From Bacillus sp. FJAT-28004 (GTDB lineage: Bacteria > Bacillota > Bacilli > Paenibacillales > Paenibacillaceae): a stretch of 64,000 nucleotides of DNA. Positions 45,102 through 53,606 of the stretch are shown piece by piece. Below the pieces are notes generated by a model that was not told the DNA's origin, ran no database searches, and saw nothing but the letters and a program-made list of their open reading frames with translations. Made by a program: the position numbers and the translations under genes. How positions within the stretch are numbered: the stretch's first letter is position 1; every line of letters begins with the position of its first letter. The stretch is from contig NZ_LGHP01000001.1 in NCBI RefSeq assembly GCF_001280845.1, positions 1,512,435 through 1,576,434 of the forward strand. The letters run 5' to 3'.

Positions 45102-45941
45102 ATGAAAAAAGGGATTAATATTTGGTCTTTTAAAGGTGATACAACGATTGCAGACAACATTCGTACAGCAAAGAAAGCAGGATTTGATGGAATCGAGCTG
45201 TCTTTGAATGAGACGGGCGAGCTTAGCCTTGCAGCGTCTGACAAAGAGATTCAAGAAATCAAAAATCGATTACAAGAAAATGAACTGGAAATAGCAGGTT
45301 TAGCAACTGGCTTGTATTGGTCATATCCAATGACGAGTGAAAACGCGGCAACGCGTGAGAAAGCAATCGATGTATGCAAGAAGCAGCTGGAGCTTGCGGC
45401 CGCTCTAGGCGTAGACACTATTTTGGTCATTCCAGGCGCTGTAGGTGTTGACTTTATACCAGGCAGTGAAGTTGCTGACTACGAGTATGCATATGACCGA
45501 GCGCTGGAAGCGATCGGGAAACTCGTCCCATTTGCAGAGAGTGCAGGTGTCTCCATTGGCATTGAGAACGTTTGGAACAAGTTTTTATTATCACCGCTTG
45601 AGATGCGTTCCTTTATTGATGCACATGGCTCAAGTTATGTAGGCTCGTATTTCGACGTCGGCAATGCGCTGCATAACGGTTATCCTGAGCAATGGATTCG
45701 TATTTTGGGTCATCGCATCAAGAAAGTACACTTTAAGGATTATCGCCGCCAAGCAGGTGGATTGCATGGCTTTGTTGATCTGTTAGCAGGTGATGTTGAT
45801 TACCCAGCTGTCATGCAGGCGCTTAATGCGATTGGCTATGACAATTATGTAACTGGAGAAATGATCCCGCCGTACAATCATCATTCCGAACAAATCATTT
45901 TCAACACTTCAAAAGCGATGGATGCAATATTAGGCCGCTAG
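45102..45941 (+). CDS. Sugar phosphate isomerase/epimerase, TIM barrel
   Basis: Xylose-isomerase-like enzyme, 279 residues, with the consensus site AGGAGG. Metal-ligand blocks are SIGIENVWNKF, YVGSYFDVGNAL, KKVHFKDYRR and VTGEMIPPY. The sequence IENVWNKFLLSP and FDVGNALHNGYPEQWI is typical of hexulose-3-epimerase/tagatose-type or IolE/IolI-like enzymes. It lies between the CBM9-like gene and a Gfo/Idh oxidoreductase, a pairing common in catabolism of oxidised or keto-sugars. The precise substrate is open. Confidence 0.92.
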   Translation: MKKGINIWSFKGDTTIADNIRTAKKAGFDGIELSLNETGELSLAASDKEIQEIKNRLQENELEIAGLATGLYWSYPMTSENAATREKAIDVCKKQLELAAALGVDTILVIPGAVGVDFIPGSEVADYEYAYDRALEAIGKLVPFAESAGVSIGIENVWNKFLLSPLEMRSFIDAHGSSYVGSYFDVGNALHNGYPEQWIRILGHRIKKVHFKDYRRQAGGLHGFVDLLAGDVDYPAVMQALNAIGYDNYVTGEMIPPYNHHSEQIIFNTSKAMDAILGR

Positions 45942-45980
45942 AATTCATATTTTTCTAAAAATGACAAGGAGGTTTTTAAT

Positions 45981-46991
45981 ATGTTAAAGGTTGGTTTAAT
46001 CGGTTTTGGTTTTATGGGTCGGATGCATTTTGACAATTATGTACGTCTTGCTGCGGAAGGGGCTCCTGTGCAGCTCGTAGCGATCTGCGATCTGCTGATC
46101 GAGGAGTTGAAGGAAGGCAAGGCGTCTGGCAATATCGCGACAGAACAAGATGTATATGATCTTGCGCCTTACCGTTTGTACGATAATATTGCGGCGATGC
46201 TGGAGAATGAAGAACTAGATATCGTTGATATTACATTGCCTACTAATCTGCATGCAGACTTAACGTGTATGCTGCTAGAGAGAGGAATACATGTAATGTG
46301 CGAGAAACCTGTGGCTGGCAGTTCAGAGGATGGCTGGCGCATGGCAAATACAGCAGAGCGCACCGGAAAAACGTTGATGATCGGTCAATGCTTGCGCTTC
46401 TGGCCAGCTTATGAATACTTGAAGGCTTGTGTTGAGGATGGGCGTTATGGAGCAGTTACGGGCGGTTATTTCTTCAGGGGGTCAGGCGCGCCAAAGGGTT
46501 GGTTCCTCGATGGCAGCAAAAGCGGAGGCTGCTTAGTGGACATGCACATTCATGATGCGGATATGGTTCACTGGCTGTTTGGCAAACCTGAGAAGGTGTC
46601 GACGATTGCCCGCAATGTCATTCCGGGCAGCGGCTACGATGTAGTGTCTACACATTATATTTATCCGGATGGGAAGGTACTGAATGCGCAGGCAGACTGG
46701 ACGCTGGAGGGAGACTACGGTTTCTCCATGACGTATCGCGTTAATTTTGAAGGCGGAAATCTCGTTTTTGAAAATGGTCAAGTGAAGGTCAATCCAAATG
46801 ATGCGCCAAGCTTTATCGCCGAATTGTCTGATGATATGGGTTATTATCGCGAACTCAAATATTTCATTGAATCCATTCATAATGGTAAGCCGGTATCGAT
46901 CTGTGCACCTGAGAGCGCTGTTGGCACGCTTGAAATCATCGAAGCGGAACTGCGCTCTGCCAATGAAGGCGGAACGCTGGTGTCTTTGTAA
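45981..46991 (+). CDS. Gfo/Idh/MocA family oxidoreductase
   Basis: NAD(P)-dependent sugar dehydrogenase type, 336 residues, AAGGAGG before the ATG. The Rossmann motif is VGLIGFGFMGRMHFDNY, with HVMCEKPVAGSSEDG as the E-K-P motif, and the substrate domain has MIGQCLRFWPAYEYLK and GGCLVDMHIHDADMVHWLFG. It is the third gene of the CBM9-isomerase-dehydrogenase operon and probably oxidises or epimerises the sugar handled by the neighbour isomerase. Confidence 0.93.
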   Translation: MLKVGLIGFGFMGRMHFDNYVRLAAEGAPVQLVAICDLLIEELKEGKASGNIATEQDVYDLAPYRLYDNIAAMLENEELDIVDITLPTNLHADLTCMLLERGIHVMCEKPVAGSSEDGWRMANTAERTGKTLMIGQCLRFWPAYEYLKACVEDGRYGAVTGGYFFRGSGAPKGWFLDGSKSGGCLVDMHIHDADMVHWLFGKPEKVSTIARNVIPGSGYDVVSTHYIYPDGKVLNAQADWTLEGDYGFSMTYRVNFEGGNLVFENGQVKVNPNDAPSFIAELSDDMGYYRELKYFIESIHNGKPVSICAPESAVGTLEIIEAELRSANEGGTLVSL

Positions 46992-47045
46992 AAGGTTGAG
47001 CATTCATATAGCAGCCGAACAGCTCGTCTATTTGAATAAATGAAT

Positions 47046-47090
47046 GCAAGACAGCAATCGCCTAATGTAAAGTAGAGATTGCTGTCTTGC
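47046..47090. terminator. Hairpin between the Gfo/Idh operon and hmoA-like gene
   Basis: Perfect 13-base arms GCAAGACAGCAAT / ATTGCTGTCTTGC around a 19-base loop; the T run is weak (AAGTTTGTTTA). It lies between convergent genes. Confidence 0.6.
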
Positions 47091-47115
47091 AAGTTTGTTT
47101 ACGGAAGAGGCATTA

Positions 47116-47460
47116 CTACTGGGCAAGCAGTTCGTCGCTGCGCTCGGCAGCAGGGAGTGGGGTGCGCTTTACTTTGACTTCCTGAAACATAATTTTGTTG
47201 GACAAAATGTATTCTGGTGTTTTACGGTGGGAATGAGATTCACGGAATGCCTCGCTTTTGGTCCAGTTGTTGAAATCATCTCTTGATTGCCACCTTGTTA
47301 CAATGGAAACTTCATCATAGTCCTTTAGGTTTTGCGTGAGAAGCACCTCAAGACCAAGAAAACCTTCCATTTCCTCGACCTTGCCAACCCGATCAAAACG
47401 CTCAACAAGCTTTTCTCCTTCACCCTTCGTAATTTGCGATACATTCGTCACAATAATCAT
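47116..47460 (-). CDS. HmoA/IsdG-like heme-degrading monooxygenase (ABM domain)
   Basis: 114 residues from an ATG at 47460 with its own strong site GAGGAGGAAG eight bases upstream. It has the ABM ferredoxin-like fold pattern: [48 protein letters not shown] and FRESHSHR, with the Trp and His positions expected of IsdG/HmoA enzymes, which free iron from heme. The frame is continuous upstream with the ATPase remnant, so in the ancestral locus the domain was either the C-terminal part of an ATPase fusion or a gene overlapping its end. An iron-acquisition role fits the nearby Fur module. Confidence 0.8.
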   Translation of the reverse strand: MIIVTNVSQITKGEGEKLVERFDRVGKVEEMEGFLGLEVLLTQNLKDYDEVSIVTRWQSRDDFNNWTKSEAFRESHSHRKTPEYILSNKIMFQEVKVKRTPLPAAERSDELLAQ

Positions 47461-47782
47461 CGTTTCTTCCTCCTCGTCGGTTTTGGGTATGGGAATGATA
47501 ATCGGATAACGCTCAGCAAAGCTGATTCTCGCATCCAAATCAAATATGGAGCGCATGAAACGTGGCGTAATCATGGTTCGTGGTTCTCCAGAGTCAGCAA
47601 GCTCACCGTCTTTCATCGCAATCATATGATGGCAATAAGCAGCTGCCTGCTGTAGATCATGCAGGACCATTACGATCGTCGTTCCGTATTCTCGGTTTAT
47701 TTTTGCGAGTGTCTCCAGCACTTCGAGCTGATGACACATGTCCAAAAAGGTAGTCGGCTCATCTAATAGAAGAATTTCGGTA
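47461..47782 (-). pseudogene. Remnant of FecE-type ABC transporter ATPase, 5' part lost
   Basis: Only the C-terminal part of an iron-siderophore ABC ATPase remains: [20 protein letters not shown] (Walker B and D-loop), [20 protein letters not shown] (H-switch) and the C-terminal [13 protein letters not shown] segment. Walker A, Q-loop and signature motif, about 155 residues in FecE/FhuC relatives, are absent; upstream the frame runs into the tandem repeat array with an abrupt change near 47780-47785. The fragment stays in frame with the HmoA-like domain. It cannot be an active ATPase. Confidence 0.85.
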
Positions 47783-48775
47783 AGGTTCTTATAGAACCCA
47801 AGAACAGTCTGGTTACTCACGAAAGAGGGCATTAAGCGCATATGTGTTCTTACAGAGTCAAAAGTAACATTCTCAAGTGGCTGTAAGAACCAATAGGTTT
47901 TTATAGAGCCATTGTGCATTCGGGTTACTTACGGAAGAGGACATTAAGCGCATATGTGTTCTTACAGCGCCATTGTGCATTCGGGTTACTTATGGAAGAG
48001 TGCATTAAGCGCATATGTGTTCTTACAACACGAAAAGGAACACTTCCAAGTGGCTGTAAGAACCAATAGGTTCTTACAGGGCCCAAGTGCAGCTTGGTTA
48101 CTTGCGAAAGAGATGATTAGGCGCATATGTGTTCTTACAGCGCAAAAGTAACATACTCAAGTGGCTGTAAGAACCCATAGGTTCTTACAGCGCCCAAGTG
48201 CAGTTTGGTTACTTGCGAAAGAGATGATTAGGCGCATATGTGTTCTTACAGCGTCAAAAGAAACATACACAAGTGGCTGTAAGAACCCATAGGTTCTTAC
48301 AGGGTCCAAGTGCAGCTTGGTTACTCGCGAAAGAGAGCATTATGCGGATATCTGTTTTTACAGCGCCAAAAGTAACATACTCAAGTGGCTGTAAGAACCA
48401 ATAGGTTCTTACAGGGCCAAAGTGCAGTCTGGTTTCTCATGAAAGAGAGCATTAAGCGCATATTTGTTCTTACAAAGCCCAAGTACAGGGTGGTTATTCG
48501 CGCAAGAGGGCATTAAGCGCATATCTGTTCTTACAGCGCCAAAAGTACCATACTCAAGTGGCTGTAAGAACCCATAGGTTCTTACATGGCCAAAGTGCAG
48601 TCTGGTTACTCGCAAAAGAGGGCATTAAGCGCATATGTGTTCTTACAGTGCCAAAAGAAACAATTTCAAGTGGCTGTAAGAACCAATAGGTTCTTTCAGA
48701 GCCCAAGTGTAGTTTGATTACCTGCGAAAGAGGGCAATAAGCGCAATGTGTTCTTACAGCGCCAAAAGTAACATT
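47783..48775. repeat. Tandem array of about 112-bp units with nested inverted repeats
   Basis: Ten copies of the anchor ATTAAGCGCATATGTGTTC (with variants) start at 47831, 47943, 48004, 48116, 48227, 48339, 48451, 48512, 48624 and 48736, preceded by a partial unit. Spacings are 112, 61, 112, 111, 112, 112, 61, 112 and 112. Each full unit contains TTCTTACAG twice as direct repeats about 51 bp apart and an intervening hairpin CTGTAAGAACC-NATA-GGTTCTTACAG; the 61-bp units are full units minus the segment between the direct repeats. The right end abuts an araC stop codon, the left end the ATPase remnant. It has no credible coding frame. Confidence 0.95.
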
Positions 48776-48779
48776 CGAG

Positions 48780-49625
48780 TTAGACCCCGTAAAGTTGTCG
48801 ATATGAAGTAGGTGTCATCCCCTCATGCGCCATAAATCTTTTGTTGAAGTAACTGACGCTCGGATAACCGGCATCACTGGCAATTTGTCCGATATTAACA
48901 TCCTTGCGTTCCAGAAGCCATTGCTTCGCCATCTGTAGGCGGCAACGTGTAATAAAGTCCATTGGCGTCATTTCCATGACATTTCGGAACAATTTGCAGA
49001 AGTAGTAAGGACTCACTCCAGCTTTCTCAGCCCATTGCTCAAGTATGAACGGCTCAGCCGCTTCCTGCTGCATCAGAGGGAGCAGCTTTAAGATGCGGTT
49101 GCCTGCTGTACTTGCTTTGCTGCCGGAAATAGGCACAGCCTGCTCGATAAACACTGCGAGTATGGCATAGGTTAGTGCAGAAAGTTTTGTTGGGTGCAGC
49201 ATGCGAAACGTTTCAGCCTCGACCAGCAGCTCCTCGTGTACCTGTTCCCAAGCGGTCGGCTGCCGGATCGTCCAAAGCTGGCTTTTGTGAAAACCTCTTT
49301 CAATCATATAATCCTGAAGTCCGCTTCCATAGAAATGAACCCACCGTATATCCCATGGATCATCCTTGCTGCTGTAGTAATGCTGCCGCTGCAACGGGAA
49401 ATAAAGAACGGCTTCTCCAGCTTCAAGCGTATGCACCTCGCCATCCCACTCCACATAACCTTTCCCGGATACGACGTAATGAATATTGAAGTTGTTCAGT
49501 GCTCCAGCCAGACGCATCGTGTAATGCTCAGGTTCATTCCAGTAGTTTCCGACAGATTCAGGCAAACAAAAAAACGGGCTGTTTGGCAGCGTAAGCAGAT
49601 GGATTTGCCTTTGTATGATGCTCAC
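48780..49625 (-). CDS. AraC family transcriptional regulator
   Basis: 281 residues, start taken at the GTG at 49625; ribosome site for it is weak (the GAGGTG motif overlaps the start), so the true start may differ by some residues. The N-terminal cupin has NFNIHYVVSGKGYVEWDGE and AVLYFPLQRQHYYS. The C-terminal domain has AGVSPYYFCKLFRNVMEMTP and ends YFNKRFMAHEGMTPTSYRQ. It is divergent from the Gfo/Idh gene at 49834; its stop codon is five bases from the repeat array. Confidence 0.87.
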   Translation of the reverse strand: MSIIQRQIHLLTLPNSPFFCLPESVGNYWNEPEHYTMRLAGALNNFNIHYVVSGKGYVEWDGEVHTLEAGEAVLYFPLQRQHYYSSKDDPWDIRWVHFYGSGLQDYMIERGFHKSQLWTIRQPTAWEQVHEELLVEAETFRMLHPTKLSALTYAILAVFIEQAVPISGSKASTAGNRILKLLPLMQQEAAEPFILEQWAEKAGVSPYYFCKLFRNVMEMTPMDFITRCRLQMAKQWLLERKDVNIGQIASDAGYPSVSYFNKRFMAHEGMTPTSYRQLYGV

Positions 49626-49713
49626 CTCAATGACAATATTGTTTTAATCTACAACAAAATAATATCATTTTATTTTTCAGTTATCTACTTTAAACTAGAG
49701 GCAAGCACAATGT

Positions 49714-49745
49714 AATCGTTTGATACTAATTTGTATCGGACGATT
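49714..49745. promoter_or_regulatory. Interrupted inverted repeat in divergent araC/Gfo-Idh region
   Basis: AATCGTTTGATAC, TAATTT, GTATCGGACGATT; 13-base arms with two mismatches. It is well placed as a binding site for the AraC protein. Confidence 0.4.
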
Positions 49746-49833
49746 ATGGAGCTGCAATGAGAACTTATCGAATAGCTTGTTTCAGCTCGTAATCACAATA
49801 TAATAATAAAATAATGGTTGAGGTGACGATGGA

Positions 49834-50835
49834 GTGACAACGAAAAAGCTAAAATGGGGCATTATGGGCTGCGCAGGAATCGCCAAAGGGGCGGTCATAC
49901 CAGGCCTTCATCTTTCGGAATTAAATGAGGTAGCGGCTATTGCAAGCCGTGACGTAGACAAGGCAAAGAAGACGGCAGAAGAGCTAAATATACCGGTTGC
50001 TTACGGCAGCTATGAAGAACTGCTTGCGGATGCTTCTATTGACGTCATATACATTCCGCTCCCAAATCATTTGCATAGAGAGTGGACAATCCGGGCTGCT
50101 GAGGCTGGCAAACATATTTTGTGCGAGAAGCCGCTTGCTTTGACTGCAAAAGAAGCAGCTGAGATGGCAGAAGCCGCTGCGAAAGCAGGCGTGTTGTTGT
50201 CCGAAGCTTTTATGTATCGATATCACCCTAGATATGACATGATCAAAAAAGTGATTGAAGATGGAGAAATAGGAGACGTTCGCGGCATTCGCAGCGCGTT
50301 TACCTTCAACAATGCAGGACATAAAGAAAACGTGAGATACCGCAAGGAATGGGGAGGCGGCTCGATTTACGATGTGGGCTGTTATCCGATTAATGCCGCT
50401 CGCTTGCTGCTTGGGAAGGAACCCGAGGCCGTTACGGTTCAAGCTTTGTTCTCACCAGAGCATGATCATGTCGATATGATGGCATCTGGACTAATAGAGT
50501 TTGAAGGCGCGGTTTCACTGACGTTTGATTGCGGCATGTGGGCAGCATTCCGCAACCCGCTTGAGGTGCTAGGTACGGATGGCATTATCGAAGTTCCATC
50601 TGCATTTGTGACTGGCACACCGGGAAGCGGTAATTTCTTCGTAAATGCAAAAGGAGAGCGCCGAGAAGTGGAGGTTCCGCATCTTAACGCCTACACTCTA
50701 CAGGCCGATCATATGGCAAATGCCATTAACGGCATATCAGAGCTGCAGTTCGGCGGTACCGATGCTGTAAATAACATGAAAGTCATCGATGCTTGTCTGC
50801 TTTCTGCTCATGAGCGTATACGTATTAAAATATAA
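49834..50835 (+). CDS. Gfo/Idh/MocA family oxidoreductase
   Basis: NAD(P)-dependent dehydrogenase, 333 residues, GTG start with GAGGTGA upstream. The Rossmann domain starts KWGIMGCAGIAKGAVIPGL; the E-K-P motif is HILCEKPLALTAKEAAEMAE, then MYRYHPRYDMIKKVIEDGEI and EWGGGSIYDVGCYPINAARLL in the substrate domain. It resembles xylose/glucose-type or glucose-fructose oxidoreductase-like dehydrogenases. The next gene, an aldo/keto reductase, follows by 29 bp, so the pair probably acts on the same polyol or sugar. Confidence 0.93.
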   Translation: MTTKKLKWGIMGCAGIAKGAVIPGLHLSELNEVAAIASRDVDKAKKTAEELNIPVAYGSYEELLADASIDVIYIPLPNHLHREWTIRAAEAGKHILCEKPLALTAKEAAEMAEAAAKAGVLLSEAFMYRYHPRYDMIKKVIEDGEIGDVRGIRSAFTFNNAGHKENVRYRKEWGGGSIYDVGCYPINAARLLLGKEPEAVTVQALFSPEHDHVDMMASGLIEFEGAVSLTFDCGMWAAFRNPLEVLGTDGIIEVPSAFVTGTPGSGNFFVNAKGERREVEVPHLNAYTLQADHMANAINGISELQFGGTDAVNNMKVIDACLLSAHERIRIKI

Positions 50836-50864
50836 CTAAACCACAATTTAGGAGGAAAACAACG

Positions 50865-51803
50865 ATGGAATTTATTCAAATAGAAGGTTCACCCAAGCAG
50901 GTATCACGCTTAATGAAGGGCTCAGATTATTTTTTTCACGATTCCTACGAGAAAGCAGCAGCAAACCTAGATGCTTTTCTAGCGATTGGAGGCAATTCAG
51001 TCGATACTGCACATATTTATTGCGGCGGACAAAGCGAGGAAGTTATTGGCCGTTATATGCAGGAACGCGGCAATCGCGAGCAAATGGTTATTTTGACCAA
51101 AGGCGCTCATCATGATCATACTGGTCCGCGTGTGAACAAGGAGGCCATTGCACAAGATTTGGAGGAAAGCCTGAAGCGTCTGCAAACCGACTATATCGAC
51201 CTTTATGCGCTGCATCGGGATGATCCTGCTGTTCCAGCGGGAGATGTTATCGATATTCTCAATGAACATGTGAAAGCAGGCACCGTTAGAGCAATTGGCG
51301 TATCAAACTGGACGTGGCAGCGAATTAAGGAAGCAAACGAATACGCCGCAGCAAATGGGCTTGTTGGCTTTTCATTCAGCAGTCCGAATCTTAGCCTTGC
51401 GAAAGCGAATGAACCATTCTGGTATGGCTGCGTCTCCGCTGATGAGGAAACTTGCGCTTGGCATGAAGAAGAGCAGTTTCCGCTGCTATCTTGGTCATCG
51501 CAGGCAAGAGGTTTCTTTACGGGAAGATTTTCTCCAGAGGTTAGAGATAATGAGGATCTCGTACGCGTATTCTATAGCGATGAGAATTGGGAGCGGCTTG
51601 CACGCGCTAAGCAGCTGGCAGCTGAGAAAAACGTTAGTGCTATCCAGATTGCGCTTGCATACGTGCTTAACCAACCGTTCCCAACCTGTGCTTTGATCGG
51701 AGCGCAATCAGCAGAGGAGCTTCATTCCTGTGATGCAGGCTCACTCATTACGTTGACCAAGGAAGAAATGGACTGGCTTGATCTGGCTGTGCAGAAGGTT
51801 TAA
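50865..51803 (+). CDS. Aldo/keto reductase family oxidoreductase
   Basis: NADPH-dependent carbonyl reductase, 312 residues, TAGGAGG before the ATG. AKR motifs are GGNSVDTAHIYCGGQSEEVIG (with Asp and Tyr of the tetrad), ILTKGAHHDH (Lys), LQTDYIDLYALHRDDP (His) and GTVRAIGVSNWTW. The C-terminal cofactor region has LLSWSSQARGFFTG and IQIALAYVLNQPFPTCALIG. It is co-directional with the Gfo/Idh gene. Substrate unknown. Confidence 0.93.
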   Translation: MEFIQIEGSPKQVSRLMKGSDYFFHDSYEKAAANLDAFLAIGGNSVDTAHIYCGGQSEEVIGRYMQERGNREQMVILTKGAHHDHTGPRVNKEAIAQDLEESLKRLQTDYIDLYALHRDDPAVPAGDVIDILNEHVKAGTVRAIGVSNWTWQRIKEANEYAAANGLVGFSFSSPNLSLAKANEPFWYGCVSADEETCAWHEEEQFPLLSWSSQARGFFTGRFSPEVRDNEDLVRVFYSDENWERLARAKQLAAEKNVSAIQIALAYVLNQPFPTCALIGAQSAEELHSCDAGSLITLTKEEMDWLDLAVQKV

Positions 51804-51834
51804 TGAAAATTAGCTATTGAATAGTAAGGATTAG

Positions 51835-51869
51835 AGGACAAAGCTACTCGATGTGAGTTGCTTTGTCCT
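51835..51869. terminator. Bidirectional terminator overlapping araC 3' end
   Basis: AGGACAAAGC, 15-base loop, GCTTTGTCCT then TTTTTG. The stem includes the stop codon and last codons of the minus-strand araC gene. Confidence 0.7.
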
Positions 51870-52656
51870 TTTTGTACATTCTTGGACTCATTCCATACGT
51901 TTTACGGAACAATGCGGCAAAATGATTGTAATTATTAAAGCCAACATCAAGCGCAGCTTCAGTTGCCGATCGGCCCATATGCTCGATTAAGAGAGCCGCT
52001 TGCTGGAGCCGCAGATGATTCAGATGCTCCACCACGCTTGTGCCTGTTTCCTGTTTAAAGAGATGGGATAGTCGCGAGAGGGATAATCCAACCGATGATG
52101 CCAATTGTTCAAGACGGATCGGTTGATCCATATGCCGCGATAAATATTGCAGGGCTAGCTCGATACGGGGATCGAGTCGTTTATCGAACTGCTGAGCTGT
52201 GAGCAAAATAACTTGGCGCAGCGCGTTCTCACATAACATTTGCCAAAAGCTTGCTCGTTCTCTCGAGTCACTCAAAATATGATCGAAGGTTAGATGCACT
52301 CTGCTTCGCATATTGCCGTCTGGAATCGTGATGACGATGCTATCCTCTTTGGGCAGATAGTCGATTTCAGGTAGTTTTTGAAAATGTGCCCAATAAAAAT
52401 GCCAGCGGTTTCCCGGCACCGTCCCATACTCGTGGGGAATGCCAGCGCGCAGCAACCCGATTTGACCACTGCGGCAACGTTTCTCTCCAGCGGGTGTACG
52501 CAAATAGCCTTCGCCCTCTAAGGTGTAAAAGATGAGCCAATCACTTATTCCGTTTGGCCTACGACAACGATAGGAATCGGATTCATCATTAAGACCGCTT
52601 AGAAACACGCCGCCGTGTGTTTCGATTTCAGCTTCTTTCCTGTGATGTGGAAGCAT
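51844..52656 (-). CDS. AraC family transcriptional regulator
   Basis: 270 residues from the ATG at 52656, chosen for the strong site TGGAGGAG; the frame continues upstream to an ATG at 52716 that lacks spacing to a ribosome site. The N-terminal domain has WLIFYTLEGEGYLRTPAGEKR and IGLLRAGIPHEYG. The C-terminal AraC domain has VGLSLSRLSHLFKQETG and ends HFAALFRKTYGMSPRMYKK. It is divergent from the second PhyH/TIM-barrel pair and is its probable regulator. Confidence 0.9.
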   Translation of the reverse strand: MLPHHRKEAEIETHGGVFLSGLNDESDSYRCRRPNGISDWLIFYTLEGEGYLRTPAGEKRCRSGQIGLLRAGIPHEYGTVPGNRWHFYWAHFQKLPEIDYLPKEDSIVITIPDGNMRSRVHLTFDHILSDSRERASFWQMLCENALRQVILLTAQQFDKRLDPRIELALQYLSRHMDQPIRLEQLASSVGLSLSRLSHLFKQETGTSVVEHLNHLRLQQAALLIEHMGRSATEAALDVGFNNYNHFAALFRKTYGMSPRMYKKDKATHIE

Positions 52657-52790
52657 ATCTATCTCCTCCAGAATAGTTGGAATAGCATAATACCAGTAGT
52701 TTTCAGCAGTAATCATTCTTCCTTAAAAATAACGAAAGCTCTATGATTATGTCAAGAAGAATGATTGTTTCAGTAAAGGAGCGTTATGCG

Positions 52791-53600
52791 ATGACAAAAG
52801 TTTTGCAGGCATTAACGGAGGAGCAGGTTAATCAATTTCGTACAGAGGGCTATATCATAATAAAAAACCTTTTTTCACAAGAAGACATTCGTACGATCGA
52901 AGACACTTTTGAGGAAATGAGTCATAAAGCGGTGCCAGGTTATTTCGAGCCAGATTTGTCAGGGACGACAGATGATCCGTTAAAGCGGTATCCACGGGTA
53001 ATGCATCCGCATCGCTTTAACGAGACATCCAAAAAATATCTGCTCCATCAGCCAGTCATGGAAGTATTAGCCGATCTTTATGGTGAAGAGGCACTTGCAG
53101 CTCAAAGCATGTTTTATTACAAGCCTCCTGGCTCAAGAGGTCAGGCTCTGCATCAGGACAATTTTTATTTGCAGGTGGAGCCTGGCAATTGCATTGCGGC
53201 GTGGACTGCAATCGATGCGGCAAATGAGGAGAACGGCAGCTTGCTTGTTGTTCCGAAGACGAGTGAGCATGAAATTAGTTGTCCTGAACTGGCAGACGTA
53301 GCGGAATCATTCACTTCCCATTACGTAAAGCCGCCGAAGGATCATAAAGCAATGCCGGTTATTATGGACAAAGGCGACGTTCTATTTTTCAACGGAAATT
53401 TGATTCATGGGTCTTATAGAAACAAGACAAAGGATCAATTCCGCAGAGCCTTCATTTGCCATTATGCGAATGCGTCTGCAACTCATATTAGTGATCACTA
53501 TCGCCCTTTGTTTAGACAGGACGGTACAGTTGTCGATTTGGAGATCAACACGGACGGAGGCCCATGCGGAGTTGAATTTGATACGGCATATCCGCACTAA
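52791..53600 (+). CDS. Phytanoyl-CoA dioxygenase (PhyH) family protein
   Basis: Third predicted Fe(II)/2-oxoglutarate oxygenase of the window, 269 residues from the ATG at 52791 (AAAGGAG ten bases upstream; in-frame ATGs at 52743 and 52758 are less likely). Iron ligands are His121 and Asp123 in ALHQDNFYL and His206 in LIHGSYRN, then FRRAFICHYAN. The N-terminal RTEGYIIIKNLFSQEDI is the usual family start. The TIM-barrel gene begins 6 bp after the stop, so the pair must be co-translated. Substrate unknown. Confidence 0.92.
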   Translation: MTKVLQALTEEQVNQFRTEGYIIIKNLFSQEDIRTIEDTFEEMSHKAVPGYFEPDLSGTTDDPLKRYPRVMHPHRFNETSKKYLLHQPVMEVLADLYGEEALAAQSMFYYKPPGSRGQALHQDNFYLQVEPGNCIAAWTAIDAANEENGSLLVVPKTSEHEISCPELADVAESFTSHYVKPPKDHKAMPVIMDKGDVLFFNGNLIHGSYRNKTKDQFRRAFICHYANASATHISDHYRPLFRQDGTVVDLEINTDGGPCGVEFDTAYPH

Positions 53601-53606
53601 TCGATA

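Noticed and set aside
46533..47003. Antisense frame of 156 codons across the Gfo/Idh gene
   Set aside because: Shadow of a well-supported gene without ribosome site.
47954..48151. Open frames inside the repeat array
   Set aside because: They arise from the repeat sequence, lack ribosome sites and encode no recognisable protein.
47783..48775. CRISPR array
   Set aside because: The intervals between repeated motifs are themselves conserved copies, the period is 112 bp, and no cas genes are present, so this is a tandem repeat and not a CRISPR.
49194..49715. Plus-strand frame of 173 codons over the araC gene
   Set aside because: Opposes a complete AraC protein with intact motifs; no independent support.
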